64,000 nucleotides of DNA from Phymorhynchus buccinoides (GCA_017654935.2 CM065713.1:23275308-23339307), one strand, 5' to 3'; positions 1 through 11,784 are shown, counted from the first letter of the stretch. Notes: generated by a model not told the origin, from the sequence alone. Program-made: numbers and translations.

Positions 1-519
1 AAAATAAAATCACAGATAAGCCGTGGTCGAGTCTTATAAGCCGGCAGGGCCAAAGCTGATGTGACAAAAGTAGCAGCTTATAGTCCTCATTTTACGGTAC
101 CTACTTATTTTGAGACTTAAAAGAAGTGGCACAATATCAACCTCTGAATATTTACTGGAAGTATAGTAATAATGCTTGGTGCAGTTTACCAGTGCATGTA
201 GACAGTAAATAAAGCCAGAAATCAAGTTATGCCCATGATACCTCATTTTGCCTTTGTCGAGGGATGTAAATCATCACAACATTCGTTTTAAGAAAAATCG
301 AAAAATGAGGCACTTTATTGTCATGATTTCATACACGTTTCCGGTTTCCTATTTGAACGGGACATAAAAACAGGTCACCATTTGCTTACAAGACCCCCAC
401 ATCATGTCGTCACTTCGCTCTTATGCTAGGAAGCATTTCTAGAGTTCGTACCACTATAAGAGGGAATCACTATGTGATACCATAATTTTGGCACTGACGT
501 GGTGGGTCTTTAAAAAGAG

Positions 520-553
<34 letters not shown>

Positions 554-717
554 CCAATAAGCAAAAAAAACCCCCCAGCATACTACTACTCTAATTACCA
601 CTATCAAATAGCAAAATATAAACAAAACAAAATAAAACGCCACAATAAGGCTGTTTTATATCAATATTGAGCTTGACATTTGGTTGTAATTTTTTAAAAA
701 AAAAGGCTACACAAGTT
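1..717. other. No recognisable feature
   Basis: AT-rich unique-looking sequence with an A run at 520-550. Short open frames only. Confidence 0.4.
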
Positions 718-939
718 TTAAATAATCCATTCAAATAAACAAATAATTGGCTTAGTGCATTTTTCAATTGAATTAAATTTCCGAGTGCAGTTTCTGCTGA
801 GGCTGTTGCTGCGGGCACGTCGTCGTGGTTTGTTGGTCAGAGCCTTTATCTGTTGTCCGTACAAATGTGCCCGCCGCTTTCGGCTGACGTTTGGAACGGT
901 TAGCACCCCATTTGCGATTGCCCAACTCTCGACCAGTGC
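718..939 (-). CDS. Exon-like block, possible terminal coding exon, unrecognised
   Basis: On the minus strand a good acceptor (TTTTATCGTTTGTTTAG) precedes a frame that starts GCA CTG GTC GAG and stays open for 73 codons to a stop at 718-720. The product begins ALVESWAIANG, then has a strongly basic stretch with SRKRRAH and KPRRRARS, like a tail or a nuclear-localisation region. GC content is clearly higher than in the flanks, and AT-rich sequence follows the stop. A second frame through the same DNA is also open for about 55 codons (TGRELGNRKWG start), so the frame is not certain. I do not recognise the family. It lies on the same strand as the 4.2 kb exon-like block and CHEK2. Confidence 0.3.
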   Translation of the reverse strand, partial: ALVESWAIANGVLTVPNVSRKRRAHLYGQQIKALTNKPRRRARSNSLSRNCTRKFNSIEKCTKPIICLFEWII

Positions 940-1497
940 CTAAACAAACGATAAAAATCAAATTAAATGAAAATACTACGTACTTCATAAGCACTTTTGT
1001 ATTGTTTTAGTATTAATATCGAAGGGGGTACATCTAAGATGGGGGCGCACCAATATCATCCTCAAATAAATAAACGTCCTTCACCCTGCTCACGTCATGA
1101 AGTCGGCAAAGTTCAGTATCATCTCGCCCGCCAGGAACTGGGAGCGGTACTTGTCGACGTCATGTGGTACTGGGACTGATCCGCCTGGTACTCCTCCGCC
1201 CACACAAACGACTCTCCTGGAACATGAGGAAAAGATTTGTGCTTTGTTCACTTTTTTTTTTGGGGGGGGGACACAGTTTGTGTCTTCTTCAATCGCTCAG
1301 ACAGTTTTGTCTGTCATTATTAGCACAGATGCTTCATGCTGCCGTTATGGCGCCTAAGTAGGAAAGGAATAAGTTGTATGTATCATTGGAAGGACGATGA
1401 CTTGAAATAACTTTTCTTGTGCTTAATCCCACAATTTACAAAGTTGGAATATTATGCTTGTTGTATTTCTAGTTGTCTGCTACTATATACCCTGTGG

Positions 1498-1563
1498 TGT
1501 TTTGTGTGTGTGTGTGCGTGTGTGTGTGGCGTGGTGTGTGTGTAGTGTGTGTGTTGTGTGTGT
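1498..1563. repeat. TG microsatellite
   Basis: Imperfect (TG)n with GCG and AG interruptions. Confidence 0.85.
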
Positions 1564-1683
1564 GGTCTTGAGTGTTTCCCCCTTTTTTATGTGATGTATA
1601 TATTATTGCTTGGATCTCCATTCCTCAACCCTTATGGTATAAGACACACCTTATCTGCTGTTTATATATGATTGATTAAACAT

Positions 1684-1935
1684 TGTTTTTGGTCCAAAAA
1701 AGAGAAGAATAGTTGGCCAAGCACGTGTCCGACTTCGCTGAGGAAATTTTTTGAATAGATGTTTCGTGAAAAAAAGGGGCAGGCGAATGGACCGTATTGC
1801 CAGACAGATAGGTAGATGACAGCAGTCAAAGGGAAAAGGCAAGTCAAAGGAGAAGCTACAAGCCCGAGACTTCCAGAAGGTGGGGGGACCTATTTACTAC
1901 AAAGACCCCCCTTATCTCCCAGGGACACAATTAAC
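1684..1935 (-). repeat. Dispersed family R1, minus copy
   Basis: R1 is the commonest family here (eleven copies). Its plus-strand order is GGGGTCTTTTGTA-AAATAGTTCC, ACCTTCTGGAAGTTCTGTGC, CTCTAATCTGTCACTCTCTT, TTGCTTACTGTCATCTACT, CTGGTCCATTCTCCTGCC, GAAGTCGGACATGTTGGGCC, TTAGTTAGGCGC, CAGCATGACGCATATGCGCT and often a (GAA)n end. This copy is inverted relative to the one 165 bp to the right. Confidence 0.55.
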
Positions 1936-2102
1936 GTCACACTTTGCAGTTTTGGAACTATGCAAGCGATTTCCAAACTTGCCAACTTTTACAAACAAAC
2001 TTCGTCCTTGATTTCCTAAATTCTCAAGATCATCGTTACAAAATTCGCTGTTCGCTCGCGAAACTCAAAAGTGTGTTATGTTTGATTACGTTCCCCCCCC
2101 TC

Positions 2103-2395
2103 CCCCTCACTCTGTGGATCCGGGGGGGCTTTTTGTATAAATAGTTCCTCCACCTTCCTGACAGTTTCTGTGCTTTGTACTTTCACTCTAATCTGTCACT
2201 CTCTTTCACTCTGCCTTTCCCTTTGCTTACTGTCCTCCTACTGTCTTTCTGCCTTGCCGGTCCATTCTCCTGCCTTTATTTCACGCAACCCTTTCAAAAC
2301 ATTTCCCCAACCGTGAAGTCGGTTACTGGCCTACACTTTTTTAGTTAGGCGCAGTATCGGCTAGCATGCTCATCTGCGCTCATAATTGACAGGAA
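2103..2395 (+). repeat. Family R1, plus copy
   Basis: TATAAATAGTTCCTCCACCT, CTCTAATCTGTCACTCTCTT, CTTTGCTTACTGTCC, GGTCCATTCTCCTGCC, GTGAAGTCGG, TTAGTTAGGCGCAG and CATCTGCGCTCATAATTGAC. With 1684-1935 it forms a long inverted pair. Confidence 0.6.
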
Positions 2396-2914
2396 CTCTA
2401 ACTTTAGCAGTCCGCTAAATGGAACCATTGCCTACTTTCAATTACGCATTAACAAATTGAAAGCATTCTTCTCATCCTTACATTCATGGACCCGTGCAAT
2501 TACAAGTCAGATGCGACTTTAAAATATCATATTGCTTTTCTAGGTTTGTTTAAACCTGAATCCAAAGTATCCTGGATTTTATCTCTCAGCAACCCAATGT
2601 AAATGTAAAATAACTAAAATCAGCATTTGCGTACATTTTTTTTCTTTGTTTTTCAAAATGCTCCTGCTTATACTCGCAGAATATGGTAATTGTGTTCAAG
2701 TGTAGAATTACCCCTCACCAGACACAACCGAATAATATAGCGTTACTTAATCCTGAAGTGGTGCCCACATCAAAAATATTTCCAATTGTGAGTTGTGCCT
2801 TGTATATTGTTAGGGGTACTGCTAGAATGAAGAATTGCTACATGCATCTTCTGTCTATCTGGCCATCACGGGTGGCACCTCCCCCAAATGTAAAAAAATT
2901 CTGAAAGGCGGGTC

Positions 2915-3215
2915 CAGGGACCCATGGCCCCACAGGGTACAAGGGGCAGAGTGCCCCTTGGAGCGAATTCAGGGCACTTAGGAGAGAGAGATAACGAGGA
3001 AGACAGACGTTAAATGATCACGAGACAAGTTTGAGTCTGATAAGCCTTGCAAAATTATTATTTGTAAACTTCAAGATAAACAACCAGTTTCAAATGCCCC
3101 AAATCACTTGTGGTCGATGTTTTTGGGGAGAGAGTAATTAAAAAAACCTAAGTTCAGTTTTCTGGTACATGAAAAATACGAAATCAGTGTAAACAATGAA
3201 GAGTCGTACCCATGC
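2915..3215 (+). repeat. Dispersed family P, copy 1
   Basis: AGGGTACAAGGGGCAGAG, GATAACGAGGAAGACAGACG, TTTGAGTCTGATAAGCCTTG, GTAAACTTCAAGATA and TACGAAATCAGTGTA are shared with 11785-12155 in the same order. Confidence 0.5.
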
Positions 3216-3665
3216 ATTCAATTTTTGCAGAAATATGTGCTTTGATAAGACCTGTTACCGATAACTAACGACCAATCCTGCAGACTCTTGTCTTATCAGC
3301 TGCTCCGTCCTGATTTCGGAGCTGCCCTGGAACTACTTTCACCCATAAGGTTTCACATTGTTTACTGCAGCAAGTGCGTTTCACAAAACATATGTTGGTA
3401 TAAATGCATTGGTGGCATACTACACAAACTGTAAACATGAAAGCCGGGGGTCGCAGGGGTATGTCCGCCCTAGCAGCTGAAGCAAAACTTGGATTTACGA
3501 GTTATTTTTATGCTTGCTTTTTCCCAATTTATACAAATGCTTATCTTAACGTGTTTGAAAAGACCAGCAGTTGAACACACAAGATTTCTTGTTGGACAAA
3601 TTACAAACAAAACAAACCCTCCCTTTTCTGTGTTAAAATTCAAGAAAACAGGAATCCTATGTATA

Positions 3666-3817
3666 CCTGGGCCTGTATTCGACGGTTTGACATTCATAGC
3701 CTTAGACTTAGCATCGATGCTAACTTAGAAGCTCTTCCAAAAGTCCTATTAAATCCTATAGGACATTGGATGAGCTTCTAAGTTATCATCATGCATCTCA
3801 CGTGAATACAGCCCAGG
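3666..3817. mobile_element. Foldback MITE, copy 1
   Basis: Outer ends CCTGGGCCTGTATTC and GAATACAGCCCAGG are inverse. The inner arms TAACTTAGAAGCTCTTCCAA, then AAGTCCTAT and ATAGGACATTGGATGAGCTT, then CTAAGTTA pair almost to the centre. The 152-bp unit is close to fully palindromic and non-coding. Confidence 0.6.
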
Positions 3818-3929
3818 GAAGTTGCACCCATGCAATGTTTGAAGTACCTGCATGTATGCAGTAAGTGCTTTTCACACATAATACACCTGTTTGGTATTTA
3901 GTATTGTTAGGTAGTCATTAGGTCTTGTA

Positions 3930-4170
3930 TCGTCCTGTGGAAATTCGGGGTTGCTTCCACCTGGAGAGCGCGTCTCAGCCAGAGGCGGCGCCACCGCAAT
4001 TTTAATAAAAAAAATTGCATGTCAATGTTTTTGTGGACTGGGGATGTAGGAAGGAAATGGGTGGGGTGTATCATTTTGACCAATGACAACTTTTTCGTTG
4101 CACTGGTTTACACGTATACTAATGCATGGTGCACACAGGACTCGGTTTATCGTCTCATCCGAAAGCTGGT
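3930..4170 (+). repeat. Dispersed family L, copy 1
   Basis: Shares with 61865-62110 the segments AATTCGGGTTGCTTCCACCTGG, GAGGAAGGAAA, TTTGACCAATGACAACTTTT and the strongly conserved CTCGGTTTATCGTCTCATCC. The last motif is familiar from short interspersed elements of marine invertebrates. Same orientation as copy 2. Confidence 0.55.
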
Positions 4171-4187
4171 GATAAATGTTTGAATAC

Positions 4188-4457
4188 CTGTGGAAACCGA
4201 CAGTCGTGGTAGTCAGCGCCATACTCCGTGACATCATGGGCTCTTGAACTTGGCGTACCACCGGCAAGGTCACTGACAACTGCCGCTGACTGACCTCCCG
4301 TGTGACCCGTGTCGCTGTACCAGCCCGTGTAGCGGTTGAATGCAGATCACGTCCACGAACTGAACGCTGAGAATATGACAAGAGAATTTTATTAGCCACC
4401 CGTGGATCCGAGACAGGATGGCCATCGCTGAGACTCTTTCTATCATTTTTTTCAGTG
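4188..4457 (-). CDS. Exon-like block, unrecognised protein
   Basis: The minus strand is open across this region and ends at a consensus donor (CCACAG followed by GTATTC). The translation is of ordinary complexity and rich in Ser, Thr and Arg: segments include SLSDGHPVSDPRVANKI, SYSQRSVRGRDLHSTATRAG and VTREVSQRQLSVTLPVV. The start is uncertain; a weak AG acceptor fits 4457, but the frame is open to 4492. An L-family dispersed repeat begins about 20 bp past the donor. I recognise no domain. It could be a disordered-region exon or chance open sequence of balanced composition. Confidence 0.3.
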
Positions 4458-4924
4458 CTGATTTCAGGAGCATCTTGACTACTTTTACCCACGTATATGT
4501 ATGTTTGTATGTTCTGTCTGTCATTTCTGACTATGACCGCACAGAGCAGAAGGTGGCAGCTGCGTATTCTGAATGGCGGGTATTATAATCGTGTGCATAG
4601 TGGAAAGCCCTGCTCCGACATCTTCTCTCGGACAAAAGTGACTGAGGACGCTGGCGCTAAGAAGGTCCCCAAAGGCTAGCTTTTGCTTTGGCTGCAAAAC
4701 TCACGCCAGTACCAGGCCCCTCTCGTAATGCGCTGTCCCATACCTAAGGACTGCGGCCCAATACTTTTCATACCATTTTTTTGACTATAATGCGCTACCC
4801 CCAAATTCCATACAAATTAAGAATAGCGTATTATAGTGCGTTTTTTTGAAAAGAAGAACAATTCGGACCTAATACGCCTATTCATGGGGCGTGCCCTAAA
4901 ATATTACAAACTCGAAGTGTCACA

Positions 4925-5475
4925 GTCGCTCGAATACTCCTGTTAAAATGCTTCAAAGTCCCTATTATGTCCGAGATACCGTCCACGATGCCTAACCCTT
5001 CATTGGTATGTAAAAGCATTGTTGTAGATCTTTAAATGTCGCATGATGGTAACCTAGCTCGCCAATTTTACCGCCAGGATCATAGCGCTCGAGGTGGGGC
5101 TAAATCCTCTCTATAATTCTTAGTTGGGGATGCGCCCCAACTAAGAATATCGCGCGCTATAGCCCCTACTGGTTTGACTGCCCCCTGGTGGTAAAATGCG
5201 CATCCTAGTTGCTCATTCTATCAGTTTTTTGTCGAAGAATTGTCCAAACACCATCAGGAAGAAACTCGAACAGCAGATTCGATTATTTGAAAGGGAGCGC
5301 CAACTCTCGTATTTATGACAGTGCAGTAATGTGCGTCAGTAAGAGGGGGGGGGGGGGGGGGGACAGGACGCATACGGCGTCATAGGTTTACTTTCTTTTA
5401 ATTTTTTCATAGTTTCTTGAAAATTCCCTATTCGCCTTATGCACAGCAGCGCGCTAATGTCCGAAAAAATATGGT
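4925..5475 (+). repeat. Dispersed family I, copy 1
   Basis: AAAATGCTTCAAAGTCCCTA, AACCCTTCATTGG, GATTATTTGAAAGGGAGCGC, CCAACTCTCGTATTTATGAC and GAAAATTCCCTATTCGCCTT, then ATGCACAGCAG, are shared in order with 13308-13790. The foldback at 5064-5197 and a G run (5345-5362) interrupt it. Confidence 0.55.
5064..5197. mobile_element. Foldback element with perfect central hairpin
   Basis: Ends ATTTTACCGCCAGG and CCCCCTGGTGGTAAAAT are inverse. A perfect hairpin sits in the middle: 14-bp arms ATTCTTAGTTGGGG (5116-5129) and CCCCAACTAAGAAT (5135-5148) with a 5-nt loop. It interrupts the family I copy at 4925-5475. Confidence 0.55.
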
Positions 5476-5479
5476 ATTT

Positions 5480-6840
5480 TTACTATATTTTCTTACTATT
5501 TTACTTGGTCTATTAATAATGCGCGTGGTTCTCAGTGGGGCCAAAGTTATCGCCATTCATTCCGCAAAAAGGGGGGGAGGGTGGGAGCCGTAGTCATTTA
5601 TGGATTTGCTAAAACAGTTTTCTTACTTTATTATAAGCCTGTTTTTAGGGCAGGTGTGTGTAGTGGGTGTGGGTGGTGGGGTTGGGTGGGGGGGGAATGG
5701 TGTGTGTGAATGGAAGTGGTGTTTATTTACTTCAGATCAGGGGCGCCTTCTGGAAGGATGATTCTGATATCCTGCCACTGAACCGACGTACCTAACCCAG
5801 CTGTGTGTCATGTTGTTGTTTTCTTTACATTCGATATCTTGTTATGCCGCTCCATAAGAGGCTTTAAAAGTCTCGGAAAGCACATTGTAGCATCGAGCGT
5901 GATGCACACTTTCTTGTTGATCTCTGAATGTCAGCGTATACATTTTTTCCGTGTAATTTCTTGGCGGAATCAAATGTTGGTCTCTATTGTGATTCTTGCT
6001 TTCTTTGCATTCAGCATCAGACAGCTTGCTTACTACTCAGTCGTTTTTTATACTCCACTGCAGGGTTTGGTGTTTCCATAATTCATTGTTTTATGTGGAG
6101 TGTGTGTCGTGTTTGCTGGTTCCTTTAAATGTTTATGAATTTTTTTTAATTTTGAAAGGCGGGTGACATGTGTTTGACATACGATGATTAAGGTTCCGGA
6201 AGTGAATAACTGTCGTCCTTGAGTGAAGAATACTGCTCAAACGGAGTCAAATAGGTTTGGCATGCGGGGGTGGGGGGCGTTGGTGTTTATTACGCACTCA
6301 CCACAACATCATTTTCCCCCTGTAATCGGGTGACTGTGCAGGGCGAAAGTGACGGTGTGTCCCGTTTTTGTGTGTGTGGGCTGTTGCGTTTATTCCTGAT
6401 ATATCCTCTACCCTGTGTGTTTCTCGGGTGTGGTTATGGTGACTGTCCCTGCGTTCCTCACAGTCATCGCACAGCTTATGTTATGATCCTTCAATGTTGT
6501 TCTCCTAAGTGCTATTTACGCCCTACACCACCCAAGTGCGACATTTGTTGTAATCGTGTTGCAGGCAAAAGTGACTGGTCTTATTGGCTTGTCCTACCGC
6601 TTCGTGTGTGGTTAATCCATCCCTGCACATCACACAAGAGTCTAGTGACGGTTATAACAATATAATCATATGAAATAATACATAATTCGATTGCTGGCTT
6701 GAGAGGCATTTTACTTTGCGGCTTTAATGCTTTGAGAAGGCATTAAGCGCTAGATACAAATAGGTAAATAGAAGTAATAGATAAAGAAACAACATTAAAT
6801 ACCACAGCTTACAAAATAAGTTTAAACAAAAAAAACACCT
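5480..6840. other. No recognisable gene
   Basis: Contains a GTGGGTGG-rich patch (5650-5710) and T-rich DNA. Open frames of 92 and 131 codons (5803-6081, 6270-6665, plus) are Cys/Leu-rich with no recognisable domain. Confidence 0.35.
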
Positions 6841-6842
6841 CA

Positions 6843-6973
6843 CACAATGTGATTACACACAAATGCACACAAGTCATCTGTGTGCCACACACACACCACA
6901 GTCCATATGGCAACCGTTGGCACTTGCACAACACCACACAACACACACAATGCGCACGCACACGCACAACACA
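6843..6973. repeat. CA-rich microsatellite
   Basis: Imperfect (CA)n, interrupted by about 40 bp of TCCATATGGCAACCGTTGGC-type sequence. Confidence 0.7.
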
Positions 6974-7578
6974 CTTTTATATCAAGTTTGGTTTTATACA
7001 GTTTGGTATATTGCGCCAAATAGCAGGGGTCTCCTATAATGGCTATCGTCAAACTGAATGGGTCTTTTATCCACATTATAATTTTGGCATGACATCAAGT
7101 CCACCCTTCTACTCTCTATCTCCTCAGTGCTTTCCCAAACCGCTCGAGGCAGAGACTTGGGATGTGGGTAGTGAGGTAAATTGATGTGGCTGGTTGGGGA
7201 TCCTTCACTAGCTTCCACCTAGTGCGAATGCCTCCCCCTGCGGATTTCCTTCGATAAGGGGGGCGCTTTACATGAATTTACATTTCCAGTTGATTTGAAC
7301 ATACTTTTTTTTGGGACAAAAAATTGTATGTCAAGAGATGGGAGTGACTCACGAAAGGTTTGTCTCCTTTGCATAAGAACAAGATATAAGTGAGTGACTA
7401 TGGTTAATGCAAATGGGAAACAAAGGCATGGAGTGCAGGAGACTTGATCCGTGGCTAAGTGATTTTCTAAGAGGAATTTGTACAAGCGGCATAACATTCC
7501 GAAGGTGGGTAGCCTATGCGTAGCGATGAGGGATATCGGTTGGGGTGCTGGGTGGCAGGTAGAGGCCGGCGCTGTGAC

Positions 7579-8078
7579 NNNNNNNNNNNNNNNNNNNNNN
7601 NNNNNNNNNNNNNNNNNNNNNNNNNNNNNNNNNNNNNNNNNNNNNNNNNNNNNNNNNNNNNNNNNNNNNNNNNNNNNNNNNNNNNNNNNNNNNNNNNNNN
7701 NNNNNNNNNNNNNNNNNNNNNNNNNNNNNNNNNNNNNNNNNNNNNNNNNNNNNNNNNNNNNNNNNNNNNNNNNNNNNNNNNNNNNNNNNNNNNNNNNNNN
7801 NNNNNNNNNNNNNNNNNNNNNNNNNNNNNNNNNNNNNNNNNNNNNNNNNNNNNNNNNNNNNNNNNNNNNNNNNNNNNNNNNNNNNNNNNNNNNNNNNNNN
7901 NNNNNNNNNNNNNNNNNNNNNNNNNNNNNNNNNNNNNNNNNNNNNNNNNNNNNNNNNNNNNNNNNNNNNNNNNNNNNNNNNNNNNNNNNNNNNNNNNNNN
8001 NNNNNNNNNNNNNNNNNNNNNNNNNNNNNNNNNNNNNNNNNNNNNNNNNNNNNNNNNNNNNNNNNNNNNNNNNNNNNN
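7579..8078. other. Assembly gap (500 N)
   Basis: Exactly 500 N, a fixed-size scaffold gap, so its true length is unknown. Confidence 0.97.
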
Positions 8079-8140
8079 CCATTTCCACGTCGCCCCCATT
8101 GGCTTTTTTGTTCTTCCCCCCGCCTCCAAAAAGAAAATTG

Positions 8141-8213
8141 TGCCCCCCCCCACCCCCCCCCCCCCCCCCCCCCCCCCCCCAAAAAAAAACAAAAAAAAAT
8201 AAAAAAAAAAAAA
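8141..8213. repeat. C run followed by A-rich tract, next to gap
   Basis: C run to 8180, then A runs with isolated T and C; 63 bp after the N gap. Confidence 0.85.
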
Positions 8214-8764
8214 ATAAAATTAAAAATGCATATCAAAGAAGGCAACCACACAAAAAAGGGAACAAATGTAACAGAAGAAGAAGGAAAGTTACAATTGCTC
8301 ATGAGTTTCCGTAACGTCTTTGTGGAGCTAAAAAGGGCAACAACAACAAAATGTATTTATTGTTCAGTCTTGTTGTGAATTGTAATACCCACAAATAATA
8401 AATACCAGTATCTGGAAATCGCATATTAATCCAAACAATGAATAAAAAAAATTGAAAAGGTATCAAATAACTAACAATCCAATGTGTACCAGTATCTCAT
8501 TAACAATATTTATCACTCAACACGGGGGAAGGAAACAAACTTATAGAAAAACAAGGTTTAAAATTAAGCATCAGTTGTAAAAAAGAAACGGCTCGTCCAA
8601 GTGTGTAAAGGTTAAAAACCAAAAAACAAACGACATAAAAAAGAGAAAAAAAAATAAGAATTTTAGGAAAAATACACTGTATACAACAGTAAAATTAAAA
8701 AAAGAATTTAAAATAACACACATTCCCTTTTGTTCAAAAAGCCCTACTTTGTATCGAATAATTT

Positions 8765-9125
8765 CACCAGCGCCATTTTTCAGTGGAGGGACGCGAGGAA
8801 ACCATTACAATTTATTTTGCAATTATTGGCCATTCCAACAACCACCTTTTGCAAGATGGTGGTGGGAATGCCCTTGATGTGGTGGGGGAGGGGGAAGAGA
8901 AAGAGAACGTAGAGGGGAAGAAGATGCCTTTGATAAAGTCGGGACCAAACAAGGGCCATAACTCTCGCCAATAACCCTTAATATTTGAGGGCTAATCCTG
9001 AAGTGGCTGCCTTTTGCAAGAGGAATGCCCTTTTGGATACTGACCAACACAAGGGATTAAACTCTTGCCGTCAAGGGCAATGTAATAAACCCTAGTTGCA
9101 GTGGCCATTACAATTGGGGATGTCA
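8765..9125 (+). repeat. Dispersed family K, copy 1
   Basis: AACAACCACCTTTTGCAAGA, AAGATGCCTTTGATAAAGTC, CTCGCCAATAACCCTTAATA, GGCTGCCTTTTGCAAGAGGA and CAGTGGCCATTACA are shared in order with 20930-21285. Confidence 0.5.
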
Positions 9126-9241
9126 GAACATGAAGTAATTTATATTTTTGTTAATGATTGTGGCACTGTCTTAATGCCTCCTTGACCATTGCTGATCAGT
9201 GCTTTTGCTGCCTTTAGTCCAAATGCGTTAAAAATCAAATA

Positions 9242-9413
9242 CCGTGGAAAGAAAATCTCCCTTTATAAGGACCTTCAAACAATCATCCAAAATGAGTCTT
9301 ATAAGGGAGGTAATTGTAATACTTACAAGGGGCACACAATGTCTCAGTAGAGGTAGGTCTTATATGGGAGGGAGTCATAATGAGGAGGTCTTATAAGGGA
9401 GAGGTTTCCACTG
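9242..9413. mobile_element. mariner-type MITE, copy 1
   Basis: Begins after TA with CCGTGGAAAGAAAATCTCCC and ends GGGAGAGGTTTCCACTG before TA. The ends are imperfect inverses and the family consensus end is CAGTGGAACCTCCC with TATAAGACC inside. TA duplications with a CAGTGG end suggest the Tc1/mariner (pogo) superfamily. Internal units of GGTCTTATAAGGGAGGT repeat. Confidence 0.55.
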
Positions 9414-9419
9414 TATAAA

Positions 9420-10572
9420 AAAATCGGTGTATGTGTTGCATGTGGTTTCGTTTGTTGTTGTACATGTTTCCATTACAAATTGATTTTAGAGGTATGCGTT
9501 GTGTACGTGTGGCATGCCGCTGGCGGTGGGGGTGGTGTGTACCACACGCACAGCATGAGGAGAAGATGCGGTGAGAGAGACGGGGGGGAAGGGGGGAGGA
9601 CGAGGAGTAGGGGGGGGGAGACGAGACAGTGTGCCATTTTTGAAAAAGAAAGACGGCGTGGGGGACACGAAAAAATCAATGCGTATACTAATTACGGTAC
9701 AAAGGATGGAAAAGACTGGATAAGTTCAGTTTTTTAAACGTCGCGTGTATCGGCACTTTTTTTCGCCAAGGACGACGGGCATGACTTATGCCTGAACAAA
9801 CCAACCAGGGTATATATAATATTATAAAAACAAAAATTTATATTCCTAAATAACGTCTAGCCAAAAAAGGCCAGAGACAAAGAGAAGCAATCAGGGAATA
9901 ATTTTTTTTTTTTTTTTTTTTTTAAAATACGGGGTTGACAACAGGATCTGTTTCATACCTTTGTAACTTATAAGGGAAACCAACAAGTTGGTAAATGTTG
10001 GATTTGCTTTTGCAACACGGTTTTTGTTTTGTTTGCGGTCTACGGTAGTGAGGTCTAATGTCATTGGAGAGGCAGAGGGGTGGGAAAGAAAAAAGACTGA
10101 GGGGACGAGTTGAGATTTGAGGAGAGAGAGAGAAGAGACCGAAAGAGAGGCGGGACGAGAAGAGGAGAGTAAGAGAAGAGAGGAAGGGGCAAAAGACATA
10201 GTGGAAGAATTGTTTTATCATATAGTGTATAGCTACTTTAAAATATCAACAAACTAACCAAAAATTACACACCAGCACAAGCAAACAGTTCAGAACATAA
10301 ATAAAGTATAACCCACAACATCGCCTTTATCTAGAAAATAAAAACTGAAATATGCAGTTTACGTTGTAAATGGTTCTTTTTTTACTTTAAACAATTTAAC
10401 TCGATTTTTTTGTTTTATTATTTTATTATTTTTTTCTTTTAAAATGAAAACAAGGAAGTATAGAGTGTTCAACATTATGAAAGCTCAGTCAATACAATTA
10501 ATTGAAACTATACTTTCCAACAAAAAAAAGTTGCCTCAATTAGCATTACAAAAATATGAATTCAATGGAGAA

Positions 10573-10575
<3 letters not shown>
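9420..10575. other. No recognisable gene
   Basis: Purine-rich patches (9560-9660, 10080-10190), a T run (9901-9923) and AT-rich DNA. Confidence 0.4.
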
Positions 10576-10604
<29 letters not shown>

Positions 10605-10625
10605 ACCCCCCCCCCCCCCCCCCCA
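10576..10625. repeat. C run
   Basis: About 50 C with one A. Confidence 0.9.
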
Positions 10626-10849
10626 CATTTAAAACGAAACAGACAAAAACAAAACTAATACATTCATCAACATCAACAACAAAGATAACATTAACCATAA
10701 CAAAAACTCACTATGACAAACAAAATAACAACAAAAAAAACAAAAACTGACAGGCAACATTGTTACAAATTCTTGAATGAAACAATACTAGAACAACCAA
10801 TCACATTTAAACTGTGATCATTTAATTACTTCTTTTCTGGTTCCCAATG

Positions 10850-11490
10850 GCCATAGGCCCCATAATGGGTTAAGGTACGCATGTGTCCGGTTTTCAGTTT
10901 TTTCTATGGTCTCCCGCTGCGTACAGACGACACATTCCGAGTTAGGAGGAACTTCTCAAAGGAGACATATTATTTGGAAAGATTTGATTGGGAAAAAAAA
11001 AAAAAAAAAGACAGGAGAAGGAGGCCAATAAGTCAGAAAGAAGTAGATGACAGAAAGCAAAGGGGAAAAAATAAAAGAAAAAAAAGGCAAGGGGAGAATG
11101 GAGCAATAAAGTCAGGAAAGATAGTAGATGACAGTAAAGCAAAAGGGAGAAAAACAAAGGCCAGGAGAATGGAGACAATCAATAAGTAAGAAAAGATAGT
11201 AGCTGGACAGAAATAGTAAAGGGAAAAAAAGTGCCAGAGAATGGAGCCAAATAAGTCCAGAAAGATATAGATGACAGAAAGCAAAGGGAGGAAAAAAAAA
11301 AAGGCAGGAGGAATGGAGAGACATTAAGTCAGAAAGATAGTAGATGACAGAAGAAAGCAAAGGAGAAAAGGCAGACAGAGGGCAAAGAGAGAGAGAGTGG
11401 CAGATTAGAGGAAGTTACAAGCACAGAACTTCCAGAAGGGGAGGTGAAAAACTATTTGCACGGAAAAGAACCCCCCTGGGGGGATTTAAT
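10850..11490 (-). repeat. Family R1, minus copy with internally expanded ~72-bp unit
   Basis: Ends match other minus copies (left GGCCCCATAATGGGTTAAGG; right AAGTTACAAGCACAGAACTT, CCAGAAGG). Between 11005 and 11375 the segment AGGAGAATGGAG..AATAAGTCAGAAAGATAGTAGATGACAG..AAAGCAAAGGG occurs five times in tandem at about 72-bp spacing; other copies have it once. Purine-rich open frames here come from the repeats and are not genes. Confidence 0.65.
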
Positions 11491-11784
11491 ACCAAAAAAC
11501 GAAGACAAAATTAATCAAAGAAAAGTAAACAAACAAAAGTGCTCCCTGAAAAGAACCAACAACCAAAACAAAGCCAACAAAAAACTTCCCCGCGATGTCC
11601 GATGAAAAAAGTAGCTTGCCGGGCATCAACCACATTTCCATTCTACTATAGTGTGTTCGTTTTTTGTCAGACAGTTTATATGCATAACCCCTTGAATGCC
11701 AAAGAAAAAAATCATTGTTACAAATCATGCCATATGGGGAACAAGACAACTGTATCATTGGGTTTGGCAACTCCCCAAACTGAA

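Noticed and set aside
7219..8314. Long open frames over the first N gap
   Set aside because: They exist only because N codons are not stops.
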